From the NCBI GenBank assembly GCA_963082875.1, contig OY720102.1, positions 14,172,990 to 14,236,989 of the forward strand: a stretch of DNA of 64,000 nucleotides, read 5' to 3'. The DNA is from Corella eumyota. Taxonomy: Eukaryota > Chordata > Ascidiacea > Phlebobranchia > Corellidae. Of this stretch, positions 35,830-47,273 are shown in pieces. Position 1 is the first letter of the stretch. Each line of letters starts with the position of its first letter. Made by a program: the position numbers and the translations under genes. The notes below the pieces were generated by a model. That model saw nothing but the letters and a program-made list of their open reading frames with translations. It did not search any database and had not been told where the DNA came from.

Positions 35830-35887
35830 TCAAATCTTGTTAGACAACAATTCGAATAAGTATTTTAATGCAGCGTTGCTATTATTG

Positions 35888-35910
35888 TTACGTCATAGTG
35901 TCGTCATATC
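35888..35910 (+). promoter_or_regulatory. CRE-like motifs in the CD2 upstream region
   Basis: TTACGTCAT and a following GTCGTCATAT lie about 240 bp before the CD2 ATG, at the same spacing as in CD1. Confidence 0.35.
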
Positions 35911-36749
35911 TCGTTTAAAAAGTTTTTAATTATTTTTAAATTGCAGCCGATTTGAAAATTAATCAAGATATCATTTTTGGTGCGTTTTGGTACCTGCGTG
36001 TTTTGATGCAAAAATATCGGAACAGACAGAAAGTTATTTTCAATTATTTGTGATAAATATTAATAACAAAATTATAACCAGCTTGTTAAATGAGTTTAGA
36101 ATAAAACAATTGTAACTTGAAACTTGCCGAAATGAGTTTGAAAATATTTATGTTTTTGTGCTTCTGGTTATGCTTAGCTGCATCCCAAAACAACCCAGTT
36201 TGTTTTAGTGCATGTCCCACTGCATCTGCTCATGAACCTTCTGAAACTAAACAAGGTAGACCAGGAAAGCTTGGCCCAGCTGGGGAGAAAGGTGAAAAAG
36301 GTTTCAGGGGTGAAATTGGGGCAATTGGGGGTCCTGGCGTTAGAGGTGAACAAGGTTTGATGGGTTAAATGGGCCCCATAGGTCCCAAGGGGTCAGTTGG
36401 GGCTATTGGAGAATGTTCTTGCAATGGGGAAGTCGTGTCAGAGTTAGAAAAAATTCTCCCCCAAATAAAAGGTATTTTGGGTACTTTACATTTGTTAAAT
36501 AATGATAATATCATCGGCTTACTGGTAGAACCTCAAAACTAAAATAAAAACAATTTTAAGACAAATAATTAACTTTTTAAACCTTGCAAGTATATTTTGT
36601 ATGGTTTATTAACATTGTTCTTTATATAAACAAGTATACTTAATACAGTGGCATTTTTAAAGTGCTAAAACTTATCTGTAAAATTAATTTTATCATAGAT
36701 ATTTAGTTATTGTAGGGAATTGGGTCAGGGTGACAGAAAGGTCCAGCAA

Positions 36750-36801
36750 TGTATTAAAATACTTAAATATATTCCTAGGTAAAACCTTATTCAAATAGAA
36801 T
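36750..36801 (-). ncRNA. Candidate spliced-leader RNA gene or relic
   Basis: The minus strand at 36801-36786 reads ATTCTATTTGAATAAG, which as I recall is exactly the 16-base trans-spliced leader of Ciona mRNAs. It is followed at once by GT, as the donor of an SL RNA would be. AGGT-TTT-ACCT then forms a hairpin across the donor, and GTATT-TT-AATAC a second one. No clean Sm site is seen. TATATATA lies about 35 bases upstream. SL genes in Ciona are known as tandem copies; this is a single one inside an insertion, so it could be a dispersed pseudogene. Confidence 0.45.
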
Positions 36802-37659
36802 TCTGGTTAACATACTTTATTGGTAACAATATATATACAAAAATAGGGGCGATAATATTACAATATGTTAAATCATTTCTAAACTAACATCATTATCATA
36901 TAAAATACACTAACTTCTTTCTCCACAATCACAATTATCAAAAATACAACACACTCACAACTTCTCCTTCCACGTAAAGCGACACATTAATCAAATGGTA
37001 CATAATAGACACAAACTAAATTATTCTGCGATGCGAAAATAAATAATATACTGGTTTAATAATACAAAACTACATTACATGGCTGTACGTTTCACTGTAA
37101 TTTAAAATGGATGGTAATTCTATATCAAATTAATTAATTATCACAAGATTAAGGAAAAATATATTCAGCAAAAATCTAACGCATACATAAAAAGAACTAT
37201 GTCACTATTGATAATGTTTTTTAAAGGTTTTTACTATATAGTAAAAACTGAACAACAACAGGAAATGTTATCGAGATATAACCTAAATCCCAAATTGGGG
37301 CGTTGATTTGTACATAGATAGCGTCTATACAATGTTTGACTATTTTAATATAATGACGAAATATATTTGGTTATTCTAATTACCTTATGGGTAATTAGAT
37401 CTGTCCTTGAATAAAAAGGTATTTCTTAGTTTTCATACCCTTTTCTATAACCAATACATATAAATATGGTTTCTCTGTAATTCTCTTATTGTTAATAAAT
37501 TTGTACGGATTTTAACCGCATAGGATGGCAGCGAGTTTGCACAGTTATTTGGGTTTACAGAACGAAAGTTATTATTTTGCCTGAGAAGGGGTTCTTACGT
37601 ATTCTTTTTTGGAGGACGCAGAATTTTTTATTTTATAGGATTCCGCCTCTTCTTACTTC

Positions 37660-39145
37660 ACTTTCCTTCATTCTTCGGTTCCTTTATTTTTTGTTCCTTT
37701 ATTTTCCGGTTCCTTCATTTTCCGGTTCCTTCATTTTCCGGTTCCTTCATTTTCCGTTCCTTCATTCTCCGGTTCCTTTATTTTCCAGTTCCTTCATTTT
37801 CTGTTTTTTCATTCTCCGGTCCCTTCATTTTCCGTTCCTTCATTTTCCGGTTCCTTCATTTTCCGGATTCTTCATTTTCCGTTCCTTCTTTCTCCGTTTC
37901 TTTCATTTTCCGGTTCCTTCATTTTCCTGTTCCTTCATTTTCCGTTCTTTCATTCTCCGGTCCTTTCATTTTCCGTTCTTTCATTTTCTGGTTCCTTCAT
38001 TTTTCGTTCTTTCATTCTACGGTCCTTTCATTTTCCGTTCTTTCATTTTCCGGTTCCTTCATTCTCCGGTTCCTTTATTTTCCGGTTCCTTCATTTTCCG
38101 GTTCCTTCATTTTCTGTTTTTTCATTCTCCGGTCCCTTCATTTTCCGTTCCTTCATTTTCCGGTTCCTTCATTTTCCGGTTTCTTTATTTTCCTGTTCCT
38201 TCATTTTCCGTTCTTTCATTCTACGGTCCTTTCATTTTCCGTTCTTTCATTTTCCGGTTCCTTCATTCTCCGGTTCCTTCATTTTCCGGTTCCTTCATTC
38301 TCCTGTTCCTTCCTTTTCCGGTTCCTTCATTTTCCGGTTCCTTCGTTTTTCGGTTCCTTCATTTTCCGGTTTCTTCATTTTCCGTTCTTTCATTCTCCGG
38401 TTCTTTCATTTTCCGGTTCCTTCATTTTCCTGTTCCTTCATTTTCCGTTCTTTCATTCTACGGTCCTTTCATTTTCCGTTCTTTCATTTTCCGGTTCCTT
38501 CATTCTCCGGTTCCTTCCTTTTCCGGTTCCTTCATTTTCCGGTTCCTTCATTTTCCGGTTTCTTCCTTTTCCGGTTTCTTTATTTTCCGGTTCCTTCGTT
38601 TTCCGGTTCCTTCATTTTCCGGTTCCTTCATTTTCCGGTTTCTTCCTTTTCCGGTTTCTTCCTTTTCCGTTCTTTCATTTTCCGGTTCCTTCATTCTCCG
38701 GTTCCTTCCTTTTCCGGTTCCTTCATTTTCCGGTTCCTTCATTTTCCGGTTTCTTCCTTTTCCGGTTTCTTCCTTTTCCGTTCTTTCATTTTCCGGTTCC
38801 TTCATTCTCCGGTTCCTTCCTTTTCCGGTTCCTTCATTTTCCGGTTCCTTCATTTTCCGGTTTCTTCCTTTTCCGGTTTCTTCCTTTTCCGGTTCCTTCA
38901 TTTTCCGGTTCCTTCGTTTTCCGGTTCCTTCATTTTCCGTTCTTTCATTTTCCGGTTCCTTCATTCTCCGGTTCCTTCCTTTTCCGGTTCCTTCATTTTC
39001 CGGTTCCTTCATTTTCCGGTTTCTTCCTTTTCCGGTTTCTTCCTTTTCCGGTTCCTTCATTTTCCGGTTCCTTCGTTTTCCGGTTCCTTCATTTTCCGTT
39101 TCTTCATTCTCCGGTCCCTTCATTTTCCGTTCCTTCATATTCAGT
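37660..39145 (+). repeat. 16-bp pyrimidine-rich minisatellite (about 90 units)
   Basis: Units of CATTTTCCGGTTCCTT, with frequent 15-bp variants (CATTTTCCGTTCTTT). Higher-order blocks of about 130 bp are visible in the right half. Because the unit has no stop in any phase, open frames of 523 codons (plus) and 196 codons (minus) run through it; these are not genes. Confidence 0.9.
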
Positions 39146-41853
39146 TGACTCCTTTTTTGTACTTCATAATGGGTTGGTTCTGGTTGATAGTGTTGATAAA
39201 GTTTGTAAATATTTTTGCTTTTGATACCCCCAGTTTCACGGCGAAAATTACATTACGGCTGTCAATGCAAGTGATTTTTGCCGTTCTTTGCGAACCAGCA
39301 CCACAGCTGTTTTGAGGCTAGGAAAGCATTTGCAGCGTAACTGATTGCGATGCTAAGTGCTTTTCCTACATTATTATATTAACACCCGATATTTAGTTAT
39401 TATGTCAGTTTTAATTTAACAACATTTGTATGTTAACAAAACTTTAACCACTCGATCTTTTTACTTAAAATACAAGGTTATTTAAAGTTCAAAAATCAAA
39501 TGATAAATTAATAAAAAGTTATTTTTTAATTACAAATAAAATCATTTTTTAAATCCCGCTAAATTTATATTTGTTGTCAAATTTTGAGTTAAGAGGTTTT
39601 AACAGTAAGCAGACAATATAACAATTTATAAACATTTTGTAATATTTATTTTTACAATTTAAATATTTAAGAGTTAAGCTAAATCATGCTAACTTATAAG
39701 ATTGATTCTAAATAAACATAAATATTTATAGCTAGTGTTTGTGGACTTGGGTTAAAAGATGGAAGAATACCGGATAGTGACATCACAGCTAGTTCTTATT
39801 GGAACAGCAACACATCACCACATAAAGCAAGGTTGGATGCTCATACCAATGGTTGGTTACCTAAACAAAGTGAGTTGTTAGAATTATTTTCTATCTTATA
39901 ATAAAGTTTTACAACTTTTGTAATTAGTGGAAAATTAACAATAACATTGTTTTAATTAATAGACAGGGTTGGGGAATGGATCCAAATTGACCTCAAGAGA
40001 TCAACTCGAGTGACAGGGGTTGTGACACAAGGAGATTTCTATTATTCTCGTTGGGTCACCAGCTTTAAGATATCTTATGGGTCCAGTACATCAGATATGC
40101 AGTTCATCCAAAATAATGGAAATGATCTGGTAAGCTTAAATTTAAAACGAAAATTTATTTTGTTGAACTTATTAAAGTTTAGAAACAGTCTTTAATTAAT
40201 TGGTGTTAATTAATTTAAAAAGTTTATTTTATTAAAAATGTTTTAATTAAAATCACCAAAACTTGTTTTTAAAAGTTGTGTGTTGTTTACAAGCTAGATG
40301 ATAATAACCAAGCAAATCATTGTTTAAACAATCCCTATTCTAATTGTTTTGTGACGTCATAGCTTGTTACAAAACTTAATTATGCGTCGTGTAACAATAA
40401 AGGGTCTGCGACAGTTTTAAATTTTTTATTAATCTAAAGTTTTGTAATTTTTAAAAATTGACATTGCAAAAATCCCGCGAACCGGTGTGAAAATAATTAT
40501 GTGGGCTTTTCTTATGTTTGTACTCGGTCTTCAGTCGTTGTTTGACTGGAAAAACGTTTTTTTTATTAAAACATGTCCAATATAGCAATATTGATGTTTT
40601 TTTAAATTCTACAGGTTCTAAGGCTAAACTGGATCACAATTTTTTATCGATTTTGTATTTCAGTTTTATTATTTTCCAGTGCTGACTTTCTTTTACATTT
40701 TCAGCCCCAAATGGGGTTTACTACTTGTTGAAAGACATTTTTATGTTTTTTCCAAGTAGTAAATAAGTTGTGAGTTTATAATTTAACGCAAGTTATAATC
40801 TACTGTTTTCTTAAGGCCGAACGTAGCTACTTTGGTCCCAGCGTACGAAGTAGCTTGGAAAGTAGTTTTTAGTACCTAACTTACTTAAAAACAGCATTCT
40901 TTTTAGCCTTAGTGTTAATTAAAAACAGTTTTTTTAAGTGCATGCTACATTTGATTTTGTGGTTGTGATTTTTGTCCATAAAACTGTTTTTGCAAGACAT
41001 GGAACGTATTTATATCACGTTGCTATGGACGCTGTTCTAGCTCCCTAAAAACCAGTGTCAACACGAATGCTTAAGCTTAAATTATGCACAACTTAAATAT
41101 AAAGTCGATAACTTAAATTTAAGCATCGTCGTAACATTTTTTTATTTAAAATAGCAAAAATCTGTAACTTTTGGGCAGGAAAAAAGCCATTTACATTGTA
41201 ATCAGGGGCTGGCAAACACGTCACAATGCCCTTTATAAACATTTTAATTTTGCATGTTGCAGTCCCTTTAAGTTAAATGTGAAGCGATGAACAACGCGCG
41301 ATTAAAAAAGTTATAAAATTTAAATAATTAATATCTTAAACCTGAATATTATTACGTTAAATATTATATTAAATCTTTTAAAGGTCTTAGTTGGTAATGA
41401 AGATTATAATGATCACAAGTTCAACAACTTTCCTCAACCTATAAGTGCTCGCTATGTTCGATTGTATCCACAAACCTGGCATGATCATCCCAGTCTTCAC
41501 ATGGAGCTTTTATCTTGCTAGTAATCACATATTTCTTTCGGTTAATTATTTTATTTCCTAGTTGTTAATTAAAATTCTTTTGTTATGTAATATATTAAAA
41601 CTTGTAAACTAATTAATTTTATAATTTTGAACAAATAATCCGTGTTATATTAATTAAATCTTACAAAAAATAAAATTCTGTAAATGTACTAAAATGTTAA
41701 GGCTGTAATAGTTGGGTTTATTAAATGTGTAAATAAATATAATGTAACAAAGTCTATAGTAGTAATGTTTAAATTTTCTATTTTTTCTATTTTTAAGTGA
41801 ACTATTTTTTTTCTATTTTTAAGTTTTCTATTTTTAAGTGAACAGTTACTGCG

Positions 41854-42140
41854 ATGTCAAATCGTAGGTAATATTTGGTAAAGACTGTAATCAAACATAT
41901 TGAAAGTAAAACAATGGGTAATAAATGCAAATAAGTTATTTCAAGTGGCTGTCCAGGCAACAAAAGAAGTTATAATACTAAAAATTTGCAGCTATTTTCA
42001 TTGACGAAAGGTTTTAAATGACGAAGGTTTTAGAAATCTTATGAAAGTTCTAGAGCCCAGGTTTAAAATACCATCCCGCACAATACTACCTGCTCTTAAA
42101 ACAGAGGTGTGGGAAGGATTAGAAGACGAGATTGAACAAA
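41854..42140 (+). pseudogene. hAT-family transposase fragment, copy 2
   Basis: Matches 11672-11960 from the BED-like start through KVLEPRFKIPSR and the following EVWEGLEDE. Homology stops at 42140, where unrelated sequence begins, so it is about 130 bp shorter than copy 1. Confidence 0.7.
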
Positions 42141-42450
42141 TCTCTCTTGCCAAAGCTTTAATTTAGACTTTTACAAAGGACCACAAATAACTTTATTTTA
42201 GGTTTAACCTACGCTCAAGATTTCGATGTTTAACGTACAGTTAGGGAAGATTAAATGGGAGGCCTCCCAGCGACAATGGGAGGCCAAGCACTTCTCCGTA
42301 CGTGGATATTCATTGGTTTTATAAGCGCGTCTGATCAGCTTGTAGTGCATTTAGGCCGATGGCTTTGATCGACTGTTCGCTTTTTTGAATATCGGATCAC
42401 CTACGCTACAGGAACTGTTTTCCCCTAAGTTGGCACAGTTTTAAAGCTTT
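42141..42450. other. Spacer with a GC-rich palindrome
   Basis: No gene is seen. TGGGAGGCCTCCCA (42256-42269) is a perfect 14-bp palindrome, and TGGGAGGCC occurs once more 17 bases on. The sequence is less AT-rich than its surroundings. It has no counterpart in unit 1. Confidence 0.4.
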
Positions 42451-43990
42451 AGTCCGTTTTAGTAGTTAGGTCGCTCGCTAGGTTTTTTGGTAGATGTCTT
42501 GCACCACAGTCTTAGTAGTTAGGTTGCTTGCTAGGTTTTGTGTAAGATGTCTTGCGCTTTAGTCTAAGTAGTTAGGTCGCTTGCTAGGTTTTTAGATAGA
42601 TGTCTTGCGTTTTAGTCTTAGTAGTTGGTCGCTCGCTAGGTTTTTTGGTAGATGTCTTGCACTACAGTCTTAGTAGTTGGTTCGCTTGCTAGGTTTTGAG
42701 GTAGATGTCTTACGTTTTAGTCTTAGTAGTTAGGTAGCTTGCTAGGCTTTTCGATAGATGTCTTGCGTTTTAGTCTTAGTAGTTGGTCGCTTGCTAGGTT
42801 TTTTGATAGATGTCTTGCGCTTTAGTCTTAGTAGTTAGGTCGCTTGCTAGGTTTTTTGGTAGATGTCTTGCACCACAGTCTTAGTAGTTAGGTTGCTTGC
42901 TAGGTTTTGTGTAAGATGTCTTGCGCTTTAGTCTTAGTAGTTAGGTCGCTTGCTAGGTTTTTTGATAGATGTGTTGCGCTTTAGTCTAAGTAGTTAGGTC
43001 GCTTGCTAGGTTTTTTGATAGATGTCTTGCGCTTTAGTCTTAGTAGTTAGGTCGCTTGCTAGGTTTTTTGGTAGATGTCTTGCACCACAGTCTTAGTAGT
43101 TAGGTCGCTTGCTAGGTTTTGTGTAAGATGTCTTGCGCTTTAGTCTTAGTAGTTAGGTCGCTTGCTAGGTTTTTTGGTAGATGTCTTGCGCTTTAGTTTT
43201 AGTAGTTAGGTTGCTTGCTAGGTTTTTAGATAGATGTGTTGCGCTTTAGTCTTAGTAGTTAGGGTGCTTGCTAGGTTTTTTGATAGATGTGTTGCACTAC
43301 AGTCTAAGTAGTTGGTCGCTTGCTAGGTTTTTTGGTAGATGTCTTGCGCTTTAGTCTTAGTAGTTAGGGTGCTTGCTAGGTTTTTTGATAGATGTGTTGC
43401 ACTACAGTCTAAGTAGTTGGTCGCTTGCTAGGTTTTTTGGTAGATGTCTTGTACTACAGTCTTAGTAGTTAGGTCGCTTGCTAGGTTTTTTGGTAGATGT
43501 GTTGCGCTTCAGTCTTAGTAGTTAGGTTGCTTGCGAGATTTTTTGGTAGATGTCTTGCGCTTTAGTCTTGGTAGTTAGGTCGCTTGCTAGGTTTTTAGAT
43601 AGATGTCTTGCGCTTTAGTCTTAGTAGTTAGGTCGCTTGCTAGGTTTTTTGGTAGATGTGTTGCGCTTTAGTCTTAGTGTCGCTTGCTAGGTTTTTAAAT
43701 AGATGTCTTGCGCTTTAGTTTTAGTAGTTAGGTCGCTTGCTAGGTTTTTAGATAGATGTCTTGCGTTTTAGTCTTAGTAGTTAGGTCGCTTGCTAGGTTT
43801 TTTGGTAGATGTCTTGCGCTTTAGTCTTAGTAGTTAAGTTGCTTGCTAGGTTTTTTGATAGATATCTTGCACTACAGTCTTATTAGTTAGGTCGCTTGCT
43901 TGTTTTTTTTGGTAGATGTCTTGCGTTTTAGTCTTAGTAGTTAGGTCGCTCGTTAGGTTTTTGTTAAAAGTCTTGCGCTAGTTGTGTGTA
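42451..43990. repeat. 53-bp minisatellite (about 29 units)
   Basis: The unit contains CTTAGTAGTTAGGTCGCTTG, CTAGGTTTTTTGGTAGATGT and CTTGCGCTTTAGT. Variant units (GCACTACAGT, GTGTTGCGC, GTGTAAGATG) recur in order, showing block duplication. Degenerate pieces continue to about 44115. It is unrelated to the SINE satellite, although it takes the same place between the hAT fragment and the transporter. Confidence 0.9.
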
Positions 43991-44186
43991 TAGTTAGTTT
44001 TGTTTGTTATAAACTAAGTAGAGGTAGTTGGTTATAGAGCTTAGCCTTTTGTCTGTCGTTGTCTTTAGGTTGCTTGGTAGTTTTTGAAGTAGATGTCTTG
44101 CGCTTGTTTGTTATAAAAATGGTAAAACATCGTTTTTTGTACAGTTTCTATTTTTTGGTAAAATGTTTTTAGTTAAATTATGTTAA

Positions 44187-44455
44187 GGCAGCCTGGTGTA
44201 ATAGTCAGAACACTTGGCTTTTCTATACGAGGTCCTAGACTTAATTCCCACTGCTCTCATGCAGTAGCGTCCTTGAGTAAGGTGCTATAAACGATATAAA
44301 ACTCTTGCTAAGTCATTACTTATAAAGCAGTTTATTTATTGTGCAAATATGATCAATAATACTCTAACATGCTATAGGCAACTTAAGACTGGGTCGAGGT
44401 AACAGTTGTTATTCTATGTTTAGGTCTTGAAGTCGACTTTCTTGCAATGAGTATT
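44187..44455 (+). mobile_element. SINE upstream of the full MFS copy
   Basis: Head GGCAGCCTGGTGTAATAGTC with a decayed B box (GACTTAATTCC). It is more diverged than most copies, hence probably older. Confidence 0.75.
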
Positions 44456-44829
44456 TAAAAAGTGGTGACATTTTTCGTACACCGCATATGAGTAACTACT
44501 TCAACTTTTTGTTGACATCGCGTTGAGGAAATGTGATTTTGTAAACAGACCAAAAGCAGATGTTTTTAGATAAATTTAGCAAATTATAAAGTAAAAACAA
44601 AGAAATGTTAAGATATATTTAAGTTAAAAAAATCAGAAAAGTTATGGTCTGGTAATATTTGCCAAAATTGTTTGCGTTAGCTGATATATTCTGGACAAAA
44701 TTTTAAGTTAATTTTAGGCATAAATTAAATCTTTTTTTGCCGAATATGATTTTTATTATTTTATTAATATTTAAACGAATAACGAACAATTTTTTTTTGA
44801 TCAAATTTAAAAATTATATATCCTTCAAT
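44456..44829. other. Upstream region of the full MFS copy, no gene
   Basis: AT-rich sequence between two SINEs. I see no coding exon and no clear promoter element. It has no counterpart in the two chimeric copies. Confidence 0.4.
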
Positions 44830-45030
44830 GGCAGCATGGTGTAGTGGTCAGAACACTTGGCTTTACTACATGAGGTCCTGGGTTCGATTCTCATTGCTTT
44901 CATGCTGTAGCACTCTTAAATACTGTAAATAAGGCGCTATAAACCGTATGAACTTCTGCTGAATCAGCACTTAATCAGCAGCTTTTTTTAAGTTGTCAAG
45001 TCGACCTTTCCATATCGCTAATTAATAAAT
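44830..45030 (+). mobile_element. SINE with internal deletion, close to the MFS start
   Basis: Intact head (GGCAGCATGGTGTAGTGGTC) but most of the 3' half is missing; it ends about 65 bp before the MFS ATG. Confidence 0.75.
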
Positions 45031-45669
45031 GTAAAAATATATTTTAACAGAATTTAAATTTAGTTTACTTTAACATTAGGAAAACAATTTCAAAATGGTT
45101 AAAACATTTAAAGGGGAGCCCATGTATCATTGGTATTGTATAACAATCCTAATGTTGTGTTAGGGGTTTGGGGAGTTGGGTCATTTTATGATCGGTGTCA
45201 CCTCAAAAGAAATGGCACAGGATGTTCATTTTGGAGACATGGCTTGTTTGACCTTGGACATAAATGTTGAAAAACTGTCAAACACAAAATGCAAAGATGT
45301 GAAGAATTCAACACAGTGAGTAGTTGTTAATTTTGCATGCTAATATTATTTTATTTTCTTAGATCTATATTAGACAATACTAAAGGTAAACGTTAACAAA
45401 AATTTGCAGAATGTGGGATGGAACGGCAATTTTGTATTTCACTGTGGGATAAAGTCGGTATTTATTTAGGACTGAGGGATGATAGGGAAAAATATAAAAA
45501 TTTTGCTCTTTCCGCATTCAGTGATTTTTTGTTAAGGTTTACATAATATGGCCTCACTATTTTCCGCACCCTAAACTTTTTGAATTCTGTATTTTAGTAC
45601 CATCTTATATATATTGACTGTTTTATTTCCAGTTTCAAAAGGTTAAATTGTAAATAAATCTAACTCCTG

Positions 45670-45865
45670 ACGACATAGTGTAGTGGTAAGACACTTGGCT
45701 TCACTAAACTAGGTTCTGGGTTTGATCCCCACTGCTTACATACTGTAGCTTCTTTAAGTAAGGAGCCATTATTAATATAAACTTTTGCTACGACAATTAT
45801 CAGCAGATTAATGACTGTAAAATATATTTAATAATATCCATAAATTCTAAAGCTAACTTAAATTT
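45670..45865 (+). mobile_element. Old SINE in MFS intron 1
   Basis: Diverged head (GACATAGTGTAGTGGTAAGA) and a shortened body. Confidence 0.6.
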
Positions 45866-45874
45866 GCTTAAACA

Positions 45875-45992
45875 TGCCATCAGTGGAAATCAAACCCAGG
45901 ATCTTAGTTCTTATTAAAGGATGCTACAACATGCCAGCAGTGGGAATCAAACCCAGGATCTCACGTCTTACTTAACGATGCTACAACGTGCT
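45875..45992 (-). repeat. Two SINE/satellite-like units on the minus strand
   Basis: Two tandem units of about 58 bp with CATGCCAGCAGTGGGAATCA on the plus strand. They are intermediate between SINE and satellite: the minus strand keeps CCTGGGTTTGATTCCC together with the satellite-type GCATGTTGTAGCATC. This is a minimal dimer of the satellite at a site away from the arrays. Confidence 0.75.
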
Positions 45993-46211
45993 AACTAATA
46001 AAGTAAATTATTAATAATCTTAATTTTTAGATGTAATCTCATGGGATTGAATGGAACGATATATTGTGAATGGAATTACTCAGGCCAGGGAATAGAATAC
46101 CAAGTTCTTGCTGGTCCAATATTTATTGCCATTTTTACTGTTATGGGAGTTGTAATGGGAATTGTTGGCGATAAATATAACAGGTTGATTACCGACTATT
46201 TTTTCTTTTTA

Positions 46212-46414
46212 TTTATCCTCAATGTGGAAATTCAACTTTACGACCTAAACATAAAGTAACATCAGTTACTCCGACCCAGTCTCAAGTTGCCTTCAACAGT
46301 TTATGATATTATAGATTATAATTGCCCATTAAGTAAGCTGCTGATTAAGTGTTGGCTCAGCAGGAGTTCATACCGTTTATAGTGCCTTACTTAATGGCGC
46401 TACAGCATGAGAGC
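46212..46414 (-). mobile_element. SINE, head-truncated, in MFS intron 2
   Basis: 3' end at 46212 (TTATCCTCAATGTGG), ending within CTCTCATGCTGTAGC on the minus strand; the tRNA-like head is lost. Confidence 0.75.
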
Positions 46415-46838
46415 TTTTTTTTTATAAAATCATTTTTTTTTGAGTAAATGAGAGGTAACTGAAAATGTGCTATTGTTAGTAAAATGGTGTTTTTTGGGAA
46501 TATAGTTTTTGGTAAAATGTCAGTAACTCCATTTTCTATGCAAACCTAAAATCTCTTAAAAATTTTTTTTTTTTTTATTTTGCTTTTCAATATTTAAATT
46601 TTGAATTAACTTTTATAAAACTCTTTTTATTTTATTGTTTAGAATCCAGATATTATCTGCAAGTGTTTTCTTTTACTCGGTAATGACTTTTACCACCGGA
46701 TTTGCCGACACTTATTGGTTGTTAGCTTTGCTGAGAGTTGGCTTTGGGGCAGGGTAAGTTTAAAGTTTGTTTCAGTAAAAAGAAATATTTAAAAAAAAAA
46801 AGTTTTTTGTACCAGTTAATATTTTTAACTAAATTTGT

Positions 46839-46930
46839 GGGTGAAGCATGGTGTAGTGGTAAGAGCACTTGGCATCACTACATAAGGTCCTGTGTTCAAT
46901 TCCCACTGCTCTTATGCTATAGGGTCTTAA
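46839..46930 (+). mobile_element. SINE head in MFS intron 3
   Basis: Same head-only insertion as 26349 and 57192. Here it lies in its original context, preceded by MFS intron sequence, which fixes the breakpoint of the chimeras. Confidence 0.8.
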
Positions 46931-47188
46931 CAAACCTTAATAATATCATATTTTTTGTTTTGTATGTATAATAAATTCTCTTAAAAACCTAAACCTTTTT
47001 TTCTCAGAGAGTCGGCCTGTACTCCTCTTACCTCAAGTTTGGTGGCCGACATTTTCTCACAGAAAGTTTGAGCTTTTGCGATGAGTTTTTTCAACTTTGT
47101 AATTTATTTTGGATATGGTTTGGCATTTGCTATTGGAAATTATGTGACTGACGCCAACATTCTTGGAATGGTGAAAATATTTTTGACC

Positions 47189-47273
47189 GGCAGTGCGGTG
47201 TAGTAGTCAGAACACTTGGCTTTACTACATGAGGACCTGGGTTCGATTCCCACTTCTCTTATAACGTAGTAGC
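47189..47273 (+). mobile_element. SINE head in MFS intron 4
   Basis: Counterpart of 26709 and 57552. Confidence 0.7.

Larger units (their letters stand above)
36737..39172. other. 2.4-kb insertion in CD2 intron 1
   Basis: The CD1 intron reads straight through GGGTGACAGTTGGTTCTGG (near 9036-9054). In CD2 about 2.4 kb stand between the two halves. The left third (to about 37650) is AT-rich, has no recognised gene and contains the spliced-leader-like sequence. The rest is the 16-bp minisatellite. No clear target duplication or terminal repeats are seen. Confidence 0.75.
36132..41521 (+). pseudogene. Collagen-like/discoidin domain protein, copy 2 (CD2), with nonsense codon
   Basis: Exons correspond to CD1: 36132-36471, 39732-39869, 39963-40129 and 41384-41521, all with conserved phases. 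The signal peptide is identical to CD1. The N-terminal segment after it (QNNPVCFSACPTAS) is strongly different. The collagen region is exactly 81 bp shorter, one 9-triplet block fewer. An in-frame TAA lies at 36366-36368 in the collagen part, so the reference allele would give a 78-residue product. Downstream the frame stays open to the end, including a complete discoidin domain (CGLGLKDGRIP to MELLSC). Intron 1 is enlarged by a 2.4-kb insertion. Late loss of function, a polymorphic null allele or an assembly error are all possible; the pattern of changes in the discoidin exons suggests that it was functional until recently. Confidence 0.75.

Noticed and set aside
37577-39148. 523-residue open frame of Phe/Ser/Pro-rich repeats (and a 196-residue frame on the other strand)
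   Set aside because: Both arise from a 16-bp repeat that has no stop in any phase; there is no signal, domain or conservation, and the array lies within an intron.
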